From positions 62,001 to 126,000 of the forward strand of contig NZ_FNYV01000014.1 of assembly GCF_900109115.1 (NCBI RefSeq): a stretch of DNA of 64,000 nucleotides. The letters are read 5' to 3'. The position numbers and the translations under genes were made by a program. Of the stretch, positions 49,142 through 60,077 are shown piece by piece. The stretch is from Micromonospora phaseoli (lineage in GTDB: Bacteria; Actinomycetota; Actinomycetes; Mycobacteriales; Micromonosporaceae). The number at the start of each line of letters is the position of its first letter. The stretch's first letter is position 1. The notes under the pieces are model-generated. The model saw only the letters and a program-made list of their open reading frames with translations. It had not been told where the DNA came from and made no database searches.

Positions 49142-52123
49142 TCAGCTCAGCTCGGCGAGCAGCCGCTGGACCTCGTACCGCTCCGGCAGGTCGAGTTGGC
49201 GGAACAGGGCGAGCGCCCGGACCCAGTGCGCGCGGGCCGCGGCCGGCTCGGTGGTACGCAGGCAGCGGGCGATGCCGTCCAGCGCCTGAGCCTGTTCGTA
49301 CCGGTTGTTGATCTTCGTGGCATCGTGCAGCACCCGCCGGAACAGGTCCAGCGCACTCGGTGCGTCGCCCTGTTCGAGGATCGCTCGCGCCAGCAGATTC
49401 CGCGACGTGCACATGCCGACGCGGTCCCCTGACTCGATGATCACGAGGAGGGCTTCCCGGTGACACGCCGCGGCCTTGTCGGGCCGCCCGGCCTCCCGCT
49501 CCATCAGCCCGATCTCGTTGAGCACCTCGCCGTAGCCGAACAGGTTGCCGGTTTTCCGCTTGAGGCGCAGCGCCACGTTCAGCAGCCGTCGAGCCGGCCC
49601 GGTGTGCCCCATCCGGCGCCTGATCATGCCGACGTGGCCGAGCGCATGCCCCAGCTGGCGCTCGTCCCCGTTCTGGCGGGCCAGCAGGAGATGCGTCCGG
49701 CTGGTCCGCAGGGCCTCGTCGTGACGTCCCCAGATGAGCAGGGCGAACGACAGGTTGTTGAGCCAGTTCGCCAGGACGTCCGGCACGTCCAGCTTCGGCA
49801 CCAGCGCACCGGCCGCCTCGAAATGCTCCTTGCCATTCCGATAGTCGCCCTGGGCGGTGTAGCACGAGCCCAGATTCGCCAGCGTCATGTGCAGCTTGAG
49901 CGTTCGCCCCAGCCGGCGATAGATGTCCACCGCCATCTCCATCAGCCGGATCGCCTCCGAGTACTGGGCGAGACGGTGATGGCCCGAGGCCAGATAGTTC
50001 AGGGTGTTCGCCACAGCTTCGTCGTCGCCGAGCTTCTCGGCGGCACGTAGGGCCACGGTGTGCGTCTCGATCAATTCGTCGAGGTGGCCACCGTCGTAGT
50101 TGGCGCGCCAGCAGACCCGGGCGAGCTGCCAGCAGCCGGTCAGGAAACCCTCGGCCTCGGCGAGCCCGACCAGCGCCGTCAACGCCGCGTGGTTCTCCTC
50201 GAACCACGCCCGACCCTGGCTGGCCGAGGCGGCCACCAGATCGGGCCGGTTCGGACCAGGTAACCGGAAGGTGGCGCGGTTGAACGGCAGCTCGATGTCC
50301 CGGGCGATCGCTGCGGCGACATGCAGGTGGTGGTCGAGCAGGCGCTCCAGCGCCGCGTGTCGGTCGGCAGCCCGGTCCGGAGCCGTGAGCAGGCGTCGGG
50401 CGTACTCCCGGACGAGGTCGTGCAGGCGGAACCGGCCGGCGCCGGGCTCCTCGACCAGGTGCGCGTCGACCAGCTCGTCCAGCAGATCCTGGGTGGCCTC
50501 CAACGGCAGGTCGACCAACGCGGCGGCGACCCGGCTGTCGAAACGGACGCCGGGGTGCAGCCCGAGCAGCCGGAAGAGCCGCTGCGCGGCCGGGGAGACC
50601 TGCGCGTACGACAGGGCGAACGCGTCGCCGACCGAGCGGTTTCCGGCGACCAGCTCCGCCAGCGGGTCGCGGGCACCGGCCAGCCGATCGACGAGGTCGG
50701 CGATCCGCCATCCCGGACGGTGGGCCAACCGGGCACCAGCGAGCCGGATGGCCAGCGGCAGAAAGCCGCAGCGGCGAGCCACCTCGGCCGCGGCCTCCGG
50801 TTCGGACACCACCCGGTCCGCGCCCGCCACCCGACCCAGCAGCTCGATCGCCTCGTCCAGGTCGAGGACCGGCAGCGAACAGGGGCGGCCCTCGTCGACT
50901 CCCACCAGACGGCGTCGGCTGGTGATGAGCGTGAGGCAGGCGCCCCCGGGAGGCAGCAACGGCATCACCTGGTCGGCGCCGGCGGCGTTGTCCAGCAGCA
51001 CGAGGGCACGCCGCCCGGAGAGTTCGGTACGCCACAGCGCGAGCCGGTCGTCCAGGTCGACCGGAATCCGCTCGGCCGGCACACCGAGCTGCCGCAGCAG
51101 CGTCGCCGTGGCGGCGGCCGGGGTCAGCGGGGTCCGCTCGCTGTAGCCGTGCAGGTCGATGAAGAGCTGCGCGTCCGGGTACCGGTGGCCCAGCCGGTCG
51201 GCCAGGTGCACGGCGAGAGTGGTCTTGCCGCTGCCCGCCATCCCGTCGATCAGATGGATCCGGGCGCCGCCCTCCTCGATCTCGTTGAGCAGGCGGGTCA
51301 GGGTGTCCTGCCGTCCGGTGAAGTCGCTGATCGCCCGGGGCAGGCCACGCACAGCGACGGTGGTCGTCCGCTGCGATCCGGCCATCGCCAGGTCGCCGGC
51401 GAGCACCCGCTGGTGCAGCTCCTGCAACGCCGCGCCGGGCTCGATGCCCAGCTCCTCCGCGTAGAGTCGGCGCCCCTCCCGGTAGACGGCGAGCGCGTCG
51501 GCCTGGCGACCGACCGCGGAGAGGGCGAGCATCAGGTGGCCGCGCAGCCGCTCACGGAGCGGATGCCGCTCCACCGCCTCGGTGAGTTCGTCGAGCAGGT
51601 CGGCCGCGTGGCCGAGCCGCAACTCGACGTCCACGCACTCCTCGAGCGCGGTCAGGCGCTGCTCGTCGAGGGCCTGCGCCCGGCGGCGCACGCTCCGGCT
51701 CGCGATGCCGCCCAGCGCCGGACCCCGCCAGAGCGTCAGCGCGGCGCGGAAGTGTCGACGGGCGTCCACCAGCTGCCCGCCGGCCAGCGCCGCCCGCCCG
51801 GCGTCCACCTCGCGCCCGAACGTCTCGGCGTCGACCTCACCGGCCGCCGTACGGATGAGGTAACCGCCCGGGTCGGTGACGATGAGTTCCGGCGGCAGCC
51901 CCAGCGCGGCGAGGCGCTGCCGCAGGCGGGACACGCAGGTCTGCAACTGGGCCCGGGCGGTGGCCGGTGGCCGGTCCTCCCACACCGCGTCGACCAGTTC
52001 GTCGACCGGCACGATCCGGCCGGCCCGTAGCAGCAGCATGGCGAGGACGATCCGGTCCCGGCCCGCGGTGACGGTGGCCTCGCCGCCGCCGACTCGCAAG
52101 GTTCCCAGGATCCCGAACCGCAT
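49142..52123 (-). CDS. SARP/AfsR-type regulator (BTAD, NB-ARC, TPR)
   Basis: A 993-residue regulator. Residues 1-90 are the OmpR-like DNA-binding domain (LAMLLLRAGRIVPVDELVDA), 95-245 the BTAD (DELTEAVERHPLRERLRGHL). The NB-ARC ATPase follows with P-loop GMAGSGKTTLA (about residue 292) and ALVLLDNAAGADQ. The C-terminal 350 residues are TPR repeats. AfsR-like proteins activate secondary-metabolite or stress genes after ligand or phosphorylation signals. It sits between the two fumarases; the target cannot be inferred. No gene cluster for a polyketide or NRP lies nearby. Confidence 0.9.
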   Translation of the reverse strand: MRFGILGTLRVGGGEATVTAGRDRIVLAMLLLRAGRIVPVDELVDAVWEDRPPATARAQLQTCVSRLRQRLAALGLPPELIVTDPGGYLIRTAAGEVDAETFGREVDAGRAALAGGQLVDARRHFRAALTLWRGPALGGIASRSVRRRAQALDEQRLTALEECVDVELRLGHAADLLDELTEAVERHPLRERLRGHLMLALSAVGRQADALAVYREGRRLYAEELGIEPGAALQELHQRVLAGDLAMAGSQRTTTVAVRGLPRAISDFTGRQDTLTRLLNEIEEGGARIHLIDGMAGSGKTTLAVHLADRLGHRYPDAQLFIDLHGYSERTPLTPAAATATLLRQLGVPAERIPVDLDDRLALWRTELSGRRALVLLDNAAGADQVMPLLPPGGACLTLITSRRRLVGVDEGRPCSLPVLDLDEAIELLGRVAGADRVVSEPEAAAEVARRCGFLPLAIRLAGARLAHRPGWRIADLVDRLAGARDPLAELVAGNRSVGDAFALSYAQVSPAAQRLFRLLGLHPGVRFDSRVAAALVDLPLEATQDLLDELVDAHLVEEPGAGRFRLHDLVREYARRLLTAPDRAADRHAALERLLDHHLHVAAAIARDIELPFNRATFRLPGPNRPDLVAASASQGRAWFEENHAALTALVGLAEAEGFLTGCWQLARVCWRANYDGGHLDELIETHTVALRAAEKLGDDEAVANTLNYLASGHHRLAQYSEAIRLMEMAVDIYRRLGRTLKLHMTLANLGSCYTAQGDYRNGKEHFEAAGALVPKLDVPDVLANWLNNLSFALLIWGRHDEALRTSRTHLLLARQNGDERQLGHALGHVGMIRRRMGHTGPARRLLNVALRLKRKTGNLFGYGEVLNEIGLMEREAGRPDKAAACHREALLVIIESGDRVGMCTSRNLLARAILEQGDAPSALDLFRRVLHDATKINNRYEQAQALDGIARCLRTTEPAAARAHWVRALALFRQLDLPERYEVQRLLAELS

Positions 52124-52273
52124 TCTTGCGCCCCCGTGTGCAATTGCCCGGCCTTCAGCAGGGTAGCCCGGCCGCCACCGGCCGTCGCGGTTCGGCGATA
52201 GCGATGTGAGAGCGGATCGACAGGGCCGGGGTCGACACTCGACCGGGTTGCCGGTGACGGCATTCGACGGGGG

Positions 52274-52312
52274 CGGTGCGCCCGTTCGGGCAGCGCCCGG
52301 ACGGGCGCACCG
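52274..52312. terminator. Terminator hairpin downstream of class I fumarase
   Basis: CGGTGCGCCCGTTCGGGC (52274-52291), loop AGC, GCCCGGACGGGCGCACCG (52295-52312): an 18-bp stem with a single T-G position. It lies 38 bases after the class I fumarase stop on the minus strand. No T-run is seen, as usual for high-GC hosts. Confidence 0.75.
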
Positions 52313-52349
52313 ATGTCGACACCGCCGGACGGTGTCAGCCGGATCCGGG

Positions 52350-54014
<1,665 letters not shown>

Positions 54015-54182
54015 GACTGCACTCCGCTTCGCTGCGTGCCGCCATGAGGCATCACCGCACTGACTTGATGATTCGCTCGCTGGCGCTCGCTCATGACGGC
54101 AAAGCCTAGGGCAGACGGGTCGATCAGTCCCACCCGCCGGGTGGGGTACCGCGGCGGCGCTCCCATCCACCCCGGTGAGGGG

Positions 54183-55619
54183 TCACTTGCCGGGATCGGG
54201 GGCGGCGCACAACTCGTTCTTCGGACCGCAGCTGTCCTGCGGTGCCGGGGTGTTCCCGGCACCGGGGGCGGTGCCGTTGCTCCCGTTGTCGCCGCCCGCC
54301 GGGTCTGCGCCGGTCCCGCCGAACCGGAGGTAACCGATCTCCCGCCCCTCCCCGATCACCATCCCGGCCGGGCCGACCGCGAGGGCGTTCGCCGAGGTGC
54401 GCAGCATGGCCAACTCCCGTCCGGTGCGCGGGTCGAGGGCGACCAGCCGGTTGGGCTTCTGGTCGGCGACGATCGCGGCGTACGGGGTCAGGGCGGCGCC
54501 CGCCTTCTCCCCGACCGGCCGCTTCCAGCGGACCCGGCCGGAGCCGAGTTCACGGGCGGAGACGGTGGCACCGTCGGCGGCGCGCACCACCGCGTAGCGG
54601 TCGTCGACGGCCAGCACCCGCTCACCGTTGGCGGCGACCAGCAGCAGCCGTCCGTCGTAGGAGTCGAGCACCGCCTCCCGGCCGTCGGGGGAGACGCCGA
54701 GCAGTACGTTGCGGGCGCCGTACGGGTCCTCGCGCTGCACACAGCCGGCGCTGTCGGCGGTCCGCAGGTTGATTCCCGCCTGCTGCCACGCCTCCTGACC
54801 GGTGGCCGAGTCCCGACCGGAGATCGCGAAGTAGCAGTTGCCGTCCTGCGAACGGGCCGTGATGCGCAGCAGCCGTCCACCGACCACGGTGAGTCGCTCG
54901 TCGCGGCCGGGCTCGACGTTCTGGAGCACCCGCCCCGTCGCGGTGTCGACCACGTGCACCCGGCCGTCGACCGGGAAGCCGAGCAGCGGCGGTACCGCCT
55001 CCGGACCGGCCACCTCGCCGTCGACCCGGGCGGTGGTGAGCCGGCGGGTGCCGAGCAGGTTCGGGTTGTCGGCGAACAGGCCGGCGCTGACCCCCGGCAG
55101 GAAGGCCGTCCACAGCGGCGCCGTCCCGCGCGGATCCCAGGCGCTCAGGGTGCAGTCGGTGGCCGCCACGCAGCGCGCGTCGAGCAGCAGGTTGCGGTAC
55201 GTCCAGACGGCCACCGCGTCGCCGTCGCGCCGGCGGGTCACCCCGGTGGTCGGGTCGAGTACCTCGTACCCCTTGACCAGCAGCCGGCCCACGACGACCA
55301 CGGCTTCCGGCCCGGCCCCGGTCACCGCGCTCCAGTCCGCCTTGCGCTCCCAGAGTTGGGTGCCGGCGGCCAGACTGCGGGCCTCGACCCGGGTGCGCTG
55401 CTCGATGACCACGGCCTCGCCGGCGATCGTGACGCTGCGTGGGGTGCCGCCGATACGCTGCTGCCAGGCCACGTCCGGCTCGGAGATCGGCTGACGCCGG
55501 TTGACCCACTCCCACATCCCAGGAAACGGGTTCCAGACTCCGGCCGCGGCGAGCACTACGACGGTGATCAGGCCGAGCAGCAGCCAGCCACGTACGCCGA
55601 GGCCGCTCCCCTTCGCCAC
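54183..55619 (-). CDS. Membrane-anchored PQQ-like beta-propeller protein
   Basis: A 478-residue protein with one N-terminal membrane segment (GWLLLGLITVVVLAAAGVW, about residues 11-29) and an outside beta-propeller of PQQ-like repeats (GRVHVVDTATGRVLQNVEPG, LVALDPRTGRELAML). The C-terminus has a Gly/Asn/Pro-rich tail with two cysteines. No enzyme motif; probably a scaffold or ligand-binding propeller. The GTG at 55619 is set by TACCGT six bases upstream. A paralogue is cut by the window end at 63008. Confidence 0.82.
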   Translation of the reverse strand: MAKGSGLGVRGWLLLGLITVVVLAAAGVWNPFPGMWEWVNRRQPISEPDVAWQQRIGGTPRSVTIAGEAVVIEQRTRVEARSLAAGTQLWERKADWSAVTGAGPEAVVVVGRLLVKGYEVLDPTTGVTRRRDGDAVAVWTYRNLLLDARCVAATDCTLSAWDPRGTAPLWTAFLPGVSAGLFADNPNLLGTRRLTTARVDGEVAGPEAVPPLLGFPVDGRVHVVDTATGRVLQNVEPGRDERLTVVGGRLLRITARSQDGNCYFAISGRDSATGQEAWQQAGINLRTADSAGCVQREDPYGARNVLLGVSPDGREAVLDSYDGRLLLVAANGERVLAVDDRYAVVRAADGATVSARELGSGRVRWKRPVGEKAGAALTPYAAIVADQKPNRLVALDPRTGRELAMLRTSANALAVGPAGMVIGEGREIGYLRFGGTGADPAGGDNGSNGTAPGAGNTPAPQDSCGPKNELCAAPDPGK

Positions 55620-55625
55620 CGGGAC

Positions 55626-55631
55626 ACGGTA
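55626..55631 (-). promoter_or_regulatory. -10 element TACCGT of a leaderless gene
   Basis: On the minus strand TACCGT is followed by six bases and the GTG at 55619 of the propeller protein. This moves the start 13 codons downstream of the longest frame. Confidence 0.5.
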
Positions 55632-55673
55632 GCCATCCCCGCCCGCCACCGCCCGCACCGCCCCGCGTGTCGC

Positions 55674-55742
55674 GCAAGGAAGGGCCCCCTGTTAACGCCT
55701 GACGTACCAGAAGGGGCCCCGCTTAACACTCGGAGGTACCAG
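55674..55742. repeat. GGGCCC palindromic intergenic element, copy C
   Basis: On the plus strand GCAAGGAAGGGCCCCCTGTT, AACGCCT, a spacer with GTACCAG, then AAGGGGCCCC and a TTAAC-like end, in the same order as copy A on the minus strand. It lies between the MFS gene end and the propeller gene start. Confidence 0.8.
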
Positions 55743-55759
55743 ACGGCAGGCGGGCACGA

Positions 55760-57178
55760 TCAGGCGCCGGGCCGGGCGTGAGCAGCCGACGCGCTCGGGC
55801 GGCCGGGCGTGAGGATCGGCCACAGGAGCAGCGTCGCGACCGCCGACGCGGCACCCGCGATCGCCATCACCAACCCCGGGGCCAACACCTCGCTCAGTGC
55901 GCCGGCACCCGCCGCGGCCAGCCCCTGCCCCGCCATCATGCCCGTGCTGACCAGTCCGAACGCCTGCCCCCGGCGCGCCTCGGGAACCGCATCGAGGAAC
56001 CGTCGGGCCAGCCCCAACTGATAGGCGAAGCCCGCGGTGGCCACCGCGAACAGGGCCGCGGCGGGCAGCAGCGCCGGCCCGGCCACAAACGCCAGCATCG
56101 GTACGCCGAGCAGCAGCGCGAGCCACGGCGTCAAGCGCTCCCGGCGGGCCGGTGCCACGAAGCGGCCCACCAGCAGGTCGCCGACGAGCATGCCGCCCGC
56201 GCCGGCCATCAGAAGCACGCCGGCGCTGGCGCCCGGCCCCAGGTCGGCCGCGTACGGCACGGCCACCCCTTCCGCGCCGACCAGCAGCGAACCGGGTAGC
56301 CACTGGGCGAGCAGCAGCCCCCGGATCCGACGGTCGGCCAGCAGCGCGCGGTTGACCCGCAGGGTCTCCCGGACGGCACCGACCGGAGCCGCCGTCCCGT
56401 CCGGCACCGCCCCGGCCACTGCCGACGCAGACCCGGCCACTGCCGACGCAGACCCGGCCACTGCCGACGCAGACCTGGCCACTGCCGACGCAGACTCTGC
56501 GGGCACCGGCACCGAGCGGGCGGCGGCCTGTGCTGTCCGGGCGCGGGCCGGACGTCGGGCCAGACCCAGGCGCGCCAACAGCGCGGCGAGGCCACAGGTA
56601 ACCGCCGTCAGCCAGAGCGCGCCGTACGGGCCGACCAACCCGAGCAGCAGGCCACCGACGGCGAACCCGGCCACCTGGGTGCCGCCGGCGGCCACGCTGA
56701 GCAGCGAGCGTCCCAGCACGTACGCGTCGCCGTGCAGCACCTCGGGCAGCAAGGCGGTCCGTGAGGCGCTGCTGACCGGGCCGAACAGGGCCACGACGGC
56801 GACCAGCCCGAGCATCGCCGGCGGGGACAGCACGCCGGTGGCGAGCACCGCCACCGTGGCGAGCCGCACCAGGTCGTAGCCGACGATCACCGCCCGGGCC
56901 GGCCAGCGGTCGGCCAACGCCAACAGGAACAGCCCGCCCAGGGCGTGCGGCAGGAAACCGGTCACGTAGGCCAGCGCGGCGAGCAGGCCGGATCCGGTCC
57001 GCTCGTAGACCAGCACGGAGAGCGCGAGCATCTTCACCGTCTCGCCGATCATGAAGACCCCGAAGCTGGCGAAGATCACCCGGAACTCGACGACTGCGAA
57101 GACGTCCCGGAAGGTGGCCGGCCGGTCGGCCAGCACGGGAGACGCGTTCATGCTGGTGTTGTCCACGGCGGCCAGCAT
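55760..57178 (-). CDS. MFS transporter
   Basis: A 472-residue major facilitator with about twelve membrane helices in two halves. The central cytoplasmic loop (about residues 228-255) is an (SASAVAG)n repeat encoded by four 21-bp units (56411-56494). VIFASFGVFMIGETVKMLAL and FLPHALGGLFLLALADRWPA fall in the first half, matching the MFS_3 (drug-efflux) group. GAGGG precedes the ATG at 57178. It is divergent from an ArsR-type regulator, a standard efflux pair; the substrate is unknown. Confidence 0.87.
   Translation of the reverse strand: MLAAVDNTSMNASPVLADRPATFRDVFAVVEFRVIFASFGVFMIGETVKMLALSVLVYERTGSGLLAALAYVTGFLPHALGGLFLLALADRWPARAVIVGYDLVRLATVAVLATGVLSPPAMLGLVAVVALFGPVSSASRTALLPEVLHGDAYVLGRSLLSVAAGGTQVAGFAVGGLLLGLVGPYGALWLTAVTCGLAALLARLGLARRPARARTAQAAARSVPVPAESASAVARSASAVAGSASAVAGSASAVAGAVPDGTAAPVGAVRETLRVNRALLADRRIRGLLLAQWLPGSLLVGAEGVAVPYAADLGPGASAGVLLMAGAGGMLVGDLLVGRFVAPARRERLTPWLALLLGVPMLAFVAGPALLPAAALFAVATAGFAYQLGLARRFLDAVPEARRGQAFGLVSTGMMAGQGLAAAGAGALSEVLAPGLVMAIAGAASAVATLLLWPILTPGRPSASAAHARPGA
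56411..56494. repeat. Four 21-bp tandem units in the MFS gene
   Basis: Units CCCGGCCACTGCCGACGCAG plus A repeat at 56411, 56432, 56453 and 56474 (last with one mismatch). They add seven residues each to the central loop. Confidence 0.85.
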
Positions 57179-57203
57179 GGGGCGTACCCTCGATCGGCAC
57201 TAT

Positions 57204-57225
57204 CCTTTCGCCACGGAACGAAAGG
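57204..57225. promoter_or_regulatory. Candidate ArsR operator between MFS and regulator genes
   Basis: CCTTTCG (57204-57210) and CGAAAGG (57219-57225) are perfect 7-bp inverted arms with an eight-base spacer. They overlap the ribosome binding site (AAAGG) of the regulator and lie 26-47 bases upstream of the MFS start, fitting control of both genes. Confidence 0.5.
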
Positions 57226-57232
57226 TCACGTG

Positions 57233-58222
57233 ATGCGGATCGAGGTCACCCCGGCCGACGTGGCAGCCAGCCGGTACGCCATCTCGCCGCTGGGCGAGGC
57301 GGTCTCCGCGCTGCGGCTGCACGCCGGCCAGCGCGCCACGGTCGGCCTGGCCCCGTGGGTGGCCCGGACCCGACCGGCCTACGAGCGGCTGCGGCGGGAG
57401 TTGCCGGCGGTGGGCGCACTGCTGGCCCTGCTGCGCCGGGGTGGCTACAACGCCGACTTCATCCAGCCGCCACCGGACGGCACCGCGCGGGACTTCGCCG
57501 GCGAGCTGGCCGTGGTCCGGGCGACCCCACTCGCCCAGGCCCGCGACGAACTGGCCCGCAACCTCGCCGGACCCCGCCCCACACCACCGGCGTACGCCCG
57601 CCGGATCTACCAGTCACCGACCGTGGTCGATCAGCTCGCCGACGCGATCGAGGCGGCCTGGACGACACTGGTCCAGCCCGACTGGCCACGCCTGCGGGCG
57701 GTACTGGAACGGGATCTGCTGCATCGGGCCGGACGGCTGCTCGCGTACGGCTGGGGGGCCGCCATCGCGGACCTGGACCAGCGGCTGCGCTGGCTTCCCG
57801 GCGGTGACGTCGGCGCGATCGAGGTCACCAACAACGACCCGCAGACCCACGCGCTGGCCGGCCGAGGACTGCTCTTCGTCCCCACCGTGTTCGGCGCCCT
57901 GATCACCTACGTCGAAAGGCCCTGGCCGTTCGCGATCGTCTACCCGGCCTCCGGGGTGGCCGAACTGCTCGGGCCGCCCGACCCCGGCCGCACCGACGAC
58001 GCGCTGGATCGCCTGGTCGGGCGTGCCCGGGCGGCGGTACTGCGGTCGCTGGCGGTGCCCGCCACCACCAGCCAGCTCGTCGCCCAGCTGGGACTGAGTC
58101 TGGGTGGCGTCGGCGACCACCTGTCGGTGCTGCGCGACGCCGGCCTGGTCACCCGCGTCCGGGCCGGCCGGTCCGTCCGCTACCGGCGTACCCCGCTCGG
58201 CGACGCCCTCACCGAGAGCTGA
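57233..58222 (+). CDS. ArsR family regulator with N-terminal DUF5937-like domain
   Basis: A 329-residue regulator. Residues 1-230 form a DUF5937-like ligand-binding region (SPLGEAVSALRLHAGQRATV, ADLDQRLRWLPGG). The C-terminal winged helix-turn-helix is ArsR-type: AVPATTSQLVAQLGLSLGGV, GDHLSVLRDAGLVTRVRAGR, SVRYRRTPLGDAL. AAAGG seven bases upstream supports the ATG at 57233. The divergent MFS exporter is the probable target. No metal-binding Cys pair typical of ArsR is present, so the ligand is probably organic. Confidence 0.87.
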   Translation: MRIEVTPADVAASRYAISPLGEAVSALRLHAGQRATVGLAPWVARTRPAYERLRRELPAVGALLALLRRGGYNADFIQPPPDGTARDFAGELAVVRATPLAQARDELARNLAGPRPTPPAYARRIYQSPTVVDQLADAIEAAWTTLVQPDWPRLRAVLERDLLHRAGRLLAYGWGAAIADLDQRLRWLPGGDVGAIEVTNNDPQTHALAGRGLLFVPTVFGALITYVERPWPFAIVYPASGVAELLGPPDPGRTDDALDRLVGRARAAVLRSLAVPATTSQLVAQLGLSLGGVGDHLSVLRDAGLVTRVRAGRSVRYRRTPLGDALTES

Positions 58223-58232
58223 AACGCCCGCC

Positions 58233-58718
58233 CTACCGCACGGCGGAGCGTAGGAGAGGCAGGACGCGGTAGGGGATCTGCTCGGCGAGGGCGATGATCG
58301 TCGAGGCCCGGGTGATCCCCTCGTACGCGACGATCTGGTCGATCACCCGCTGGAGGTCGGTGTTGGAGCGCGCCACGATCCGGCAGAGCAGGTCACCTGA
58401 GCCGGTGATGGTGTGCGCCTCCAGTACCTCCGGGATCGCCGCCAGATGGCGGGTGACCGGGTCGTGCCCGTGCCGCTGGCTGATCTCCAGGGTGACGAAG
58501 CTGGTCACTGTGAAGCCGAGCGCGGCGGGGCCGAGATCCGGCCCGAACCCGGCGATGACGCCCCGCCCGACCAGCTTGTCGAGCCGGGCCTGGATGGTGC
58601 CCCTGGCCACCTGGAGCCGGCGCGAGCACTCCAGCACCCCGATCCGGGGTTCCTCGGCGAGTAGCTCGATGAGTCTCGCGTCCAGCTCGTCGAGCTGTAC
58701 AACCTGACCAGTGCTCAT
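58233..58718 (-). CDS. Lrp/AsnC family transcriptional regulator
   Basis: A 161-residue Lrp/AsnC regulator. The helix-turn-helix (about residues 9-58) is LDELDARLIELLAEEPRIGV, LECSRRLQVARGTIQARLDK. The RAM ligand domain follows (FVTLEISQRHGHDPVTRHLA, LEAHTITGSGDLLCRIVARS). The ATG at 58718 is preferred over a TTG at 58724. It is divergent from the 4-hydroxyphenylpyruvate dioxygenase gene across 142 bases, and probably controls tyrosine breakdown, with tyrosine or a derivative as ligand. Confidence 0.9.
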   Translation of the reverse strand: MSTGQVVQLDELDARLIELLAEEPRIGVLECSRRLQVARGTIQARLDKLVGRGVIAGFGPDLGPAALGFTVTSFVTLEISQRHGHDPVTRHLAAIPEVLEAHTITGSGDLLCRIVARSNTDLQRVIDQIVAYEGITRASTIIALAEQIPYRVLPLLRSAVR

Positions 58719-58742
58719 GCGCAAACACCATACCGTTTGTGC
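58719..58742. promoter_or_regulatory. Candidate Lrp-family operator
   Basis: GCGCAAAC (58719-58726) and GTTTGTGC (58735-58742) are inverted arms with one mismatch, eight bases apart, directly before the Lrp gene start. The position fits autoregulation and shared control of the dioxygenase gene. Confidence 0.55.
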
Positions 58743-58860
58743 AACCTGACCAGCGTAGGTGGAGTGTGTTGCTCAGTGAGGCCGCTCACCGCGATGCTCG
58801 GCGCAGCAACACACGATCCCGTCGGCCCACCAGGCCGGCCGGTACGCGAGGGAGGCCACC

Positions 58861-60066
58861 ATGACCCAGGCGATCGACCGACCCCAACCGGCCGAGGAGG
58901 TCGACGTGGACGCCCTCATCGGCGCCGTCGACCACGACACCAGCAGTGATCCCTTCCCGGTCAAGGGCCTCGACCACGTGCGTTTCCTGGTCGGGAACGC
59001 CAAGCAGGCCGCGCACTACTACTCCACCGCGTTCGGCATGACCTGCGTGGCCTACCGGGGCCCGGAGCAGGGCTACCGGGACCACGCCGAGTACGTGCTG
59101 ACCAGCGGCTCCGCCCGCTTCGTACTCACCGGCGCGGTCCGGCCGGACGCCGACGGCACCGATCACGTCGCCCGGCACAGCGACGGCGTCAGCGACATCG
59201 CGCTGGAGGTGCCGGACGTGGACGCCGCGTACACCCACGCCACCGCGCAGGGCGCCACCGGCCTCGCCGAGCCGCACGACGTCACCGACGAGCACGGCAC
59301 GGTACGGCTGGCCGCCATCGCCACCTACGGCGACACCCGGCACACGCTGGTGGACCGGTCCGGCTACCGCGGGCCGTTCCTACCCGGCTTCGTCTCCCGG
59401 GGACCGATCGTGGACCGGCGGCCGATGATCGACGCCGGGGTGCAGCCGAAGCGCTTCTTCCAGGCGGTCGACCACGTCGTCGGCAACGTGGAGCTGGGCC
59501 GGATGGACGACTGGGTCGAGTTCTACCGCCGGGTCATGGGCTTCACGAACATGGCGGAGTTCATCGGTGACGACATCGCCACCGACTACTCGGCGTTGAT
59601 GAGCAAGGTCGTCGCGAACGGCACCCGCAAGGTGAAGTTCCCGCTCAACGAGCCGGCCATCGCCAAGAAGAAGTCGCAGATCGACGAGTACCTGGAGTTC
59701 TACCAGGGCCCGGGCGCCCAGCACATCGCGGTGGCCACCAACGACATCCTGGCCAGCGTGGACGCGATGCGGGCCGCGGGTGTCGACTTCCTGGACACGC
59801 CGGACTCGTACTACGACGACCCGGAGCTGCGCTCCCGCATCGGTGAGGTGCGGGTGCCGATCGAGGAGCTGAAGGCCCGCAAGATCCTGGTCGACCGGGA
59901 CGAGGACGGATACCTGCTGCAGATCTTCACCAAGCCGGTACAGGACCGCCCGACCGTCTTCTTCGAGCTCATCGAGCGGCACGGTTCGCTCGGCTTCGGC
60001 AAGGGCAACTTCAAGGCTCTCTTCGAGGCGATCGAGCGGGAGCAGGAACAGCGCGGCAACCTGTAA
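58861..60066 (+). CDS. hppD: 4-hydroxyphenylpyruvate dioxygenase
   Basis: A 401-residue iron dioxygenase that turns 4-hydroxyphenylpyruvate into homogentisate in tyrosine breakdown. Two vicinal-oxygen-chelate domains are visible. The iron ligands are His in FQAVDHVVGNV, His in GAQHIAVATNDI and Glu in VFFELIERHGSLGFGKGNFK. KGLDHVRFLVGNAKQAAHYY opens the first domain. GAGGGAGG lies about five bases before the ATG. A divergent Lrp regulator and a downstream HisC-type aminotransferase that could supply the keto acid fit the role. No homogentisate dioxygenase is in the window. Confidence 0.95.
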   Translation: MTQAIDRPQPAEEVDVDALIGAVDHDTSSDPFPVKGLDHVRFLVGNAKQAAHYYSTAFGMTCVAYRGPEQGYRDHAEYVLTSGSARFVLTGAVRPDADGTDHVARHSDGVSDIALEVPDVDAAYTHATAQGATGLAEPHDVTDEHGTVRLAAIATYGDTRHTLVDRSGYRGPFLPGFVSRGPIVDRRPMIDAGVQPKRFFQAVDHVVGNVELGRMDDWVEFYRRVMGFTNMAEFIGDDIATDYSALMSKVVANGTRKVKFPLNEPAIAKKKSQIDEYLEFYQGPGAQHIAVATNDILASVDAMRAAGVDFLDTPDSYYDDPELRSRIGEVRVPIEELKARKILVDRDEDGYLLQIFTKPVQDRPTVFFELIERHGSLGFGKGNFKALFEAIEREQEQRGNL

Positions 60067-60077
60067 CACTGTCGGGC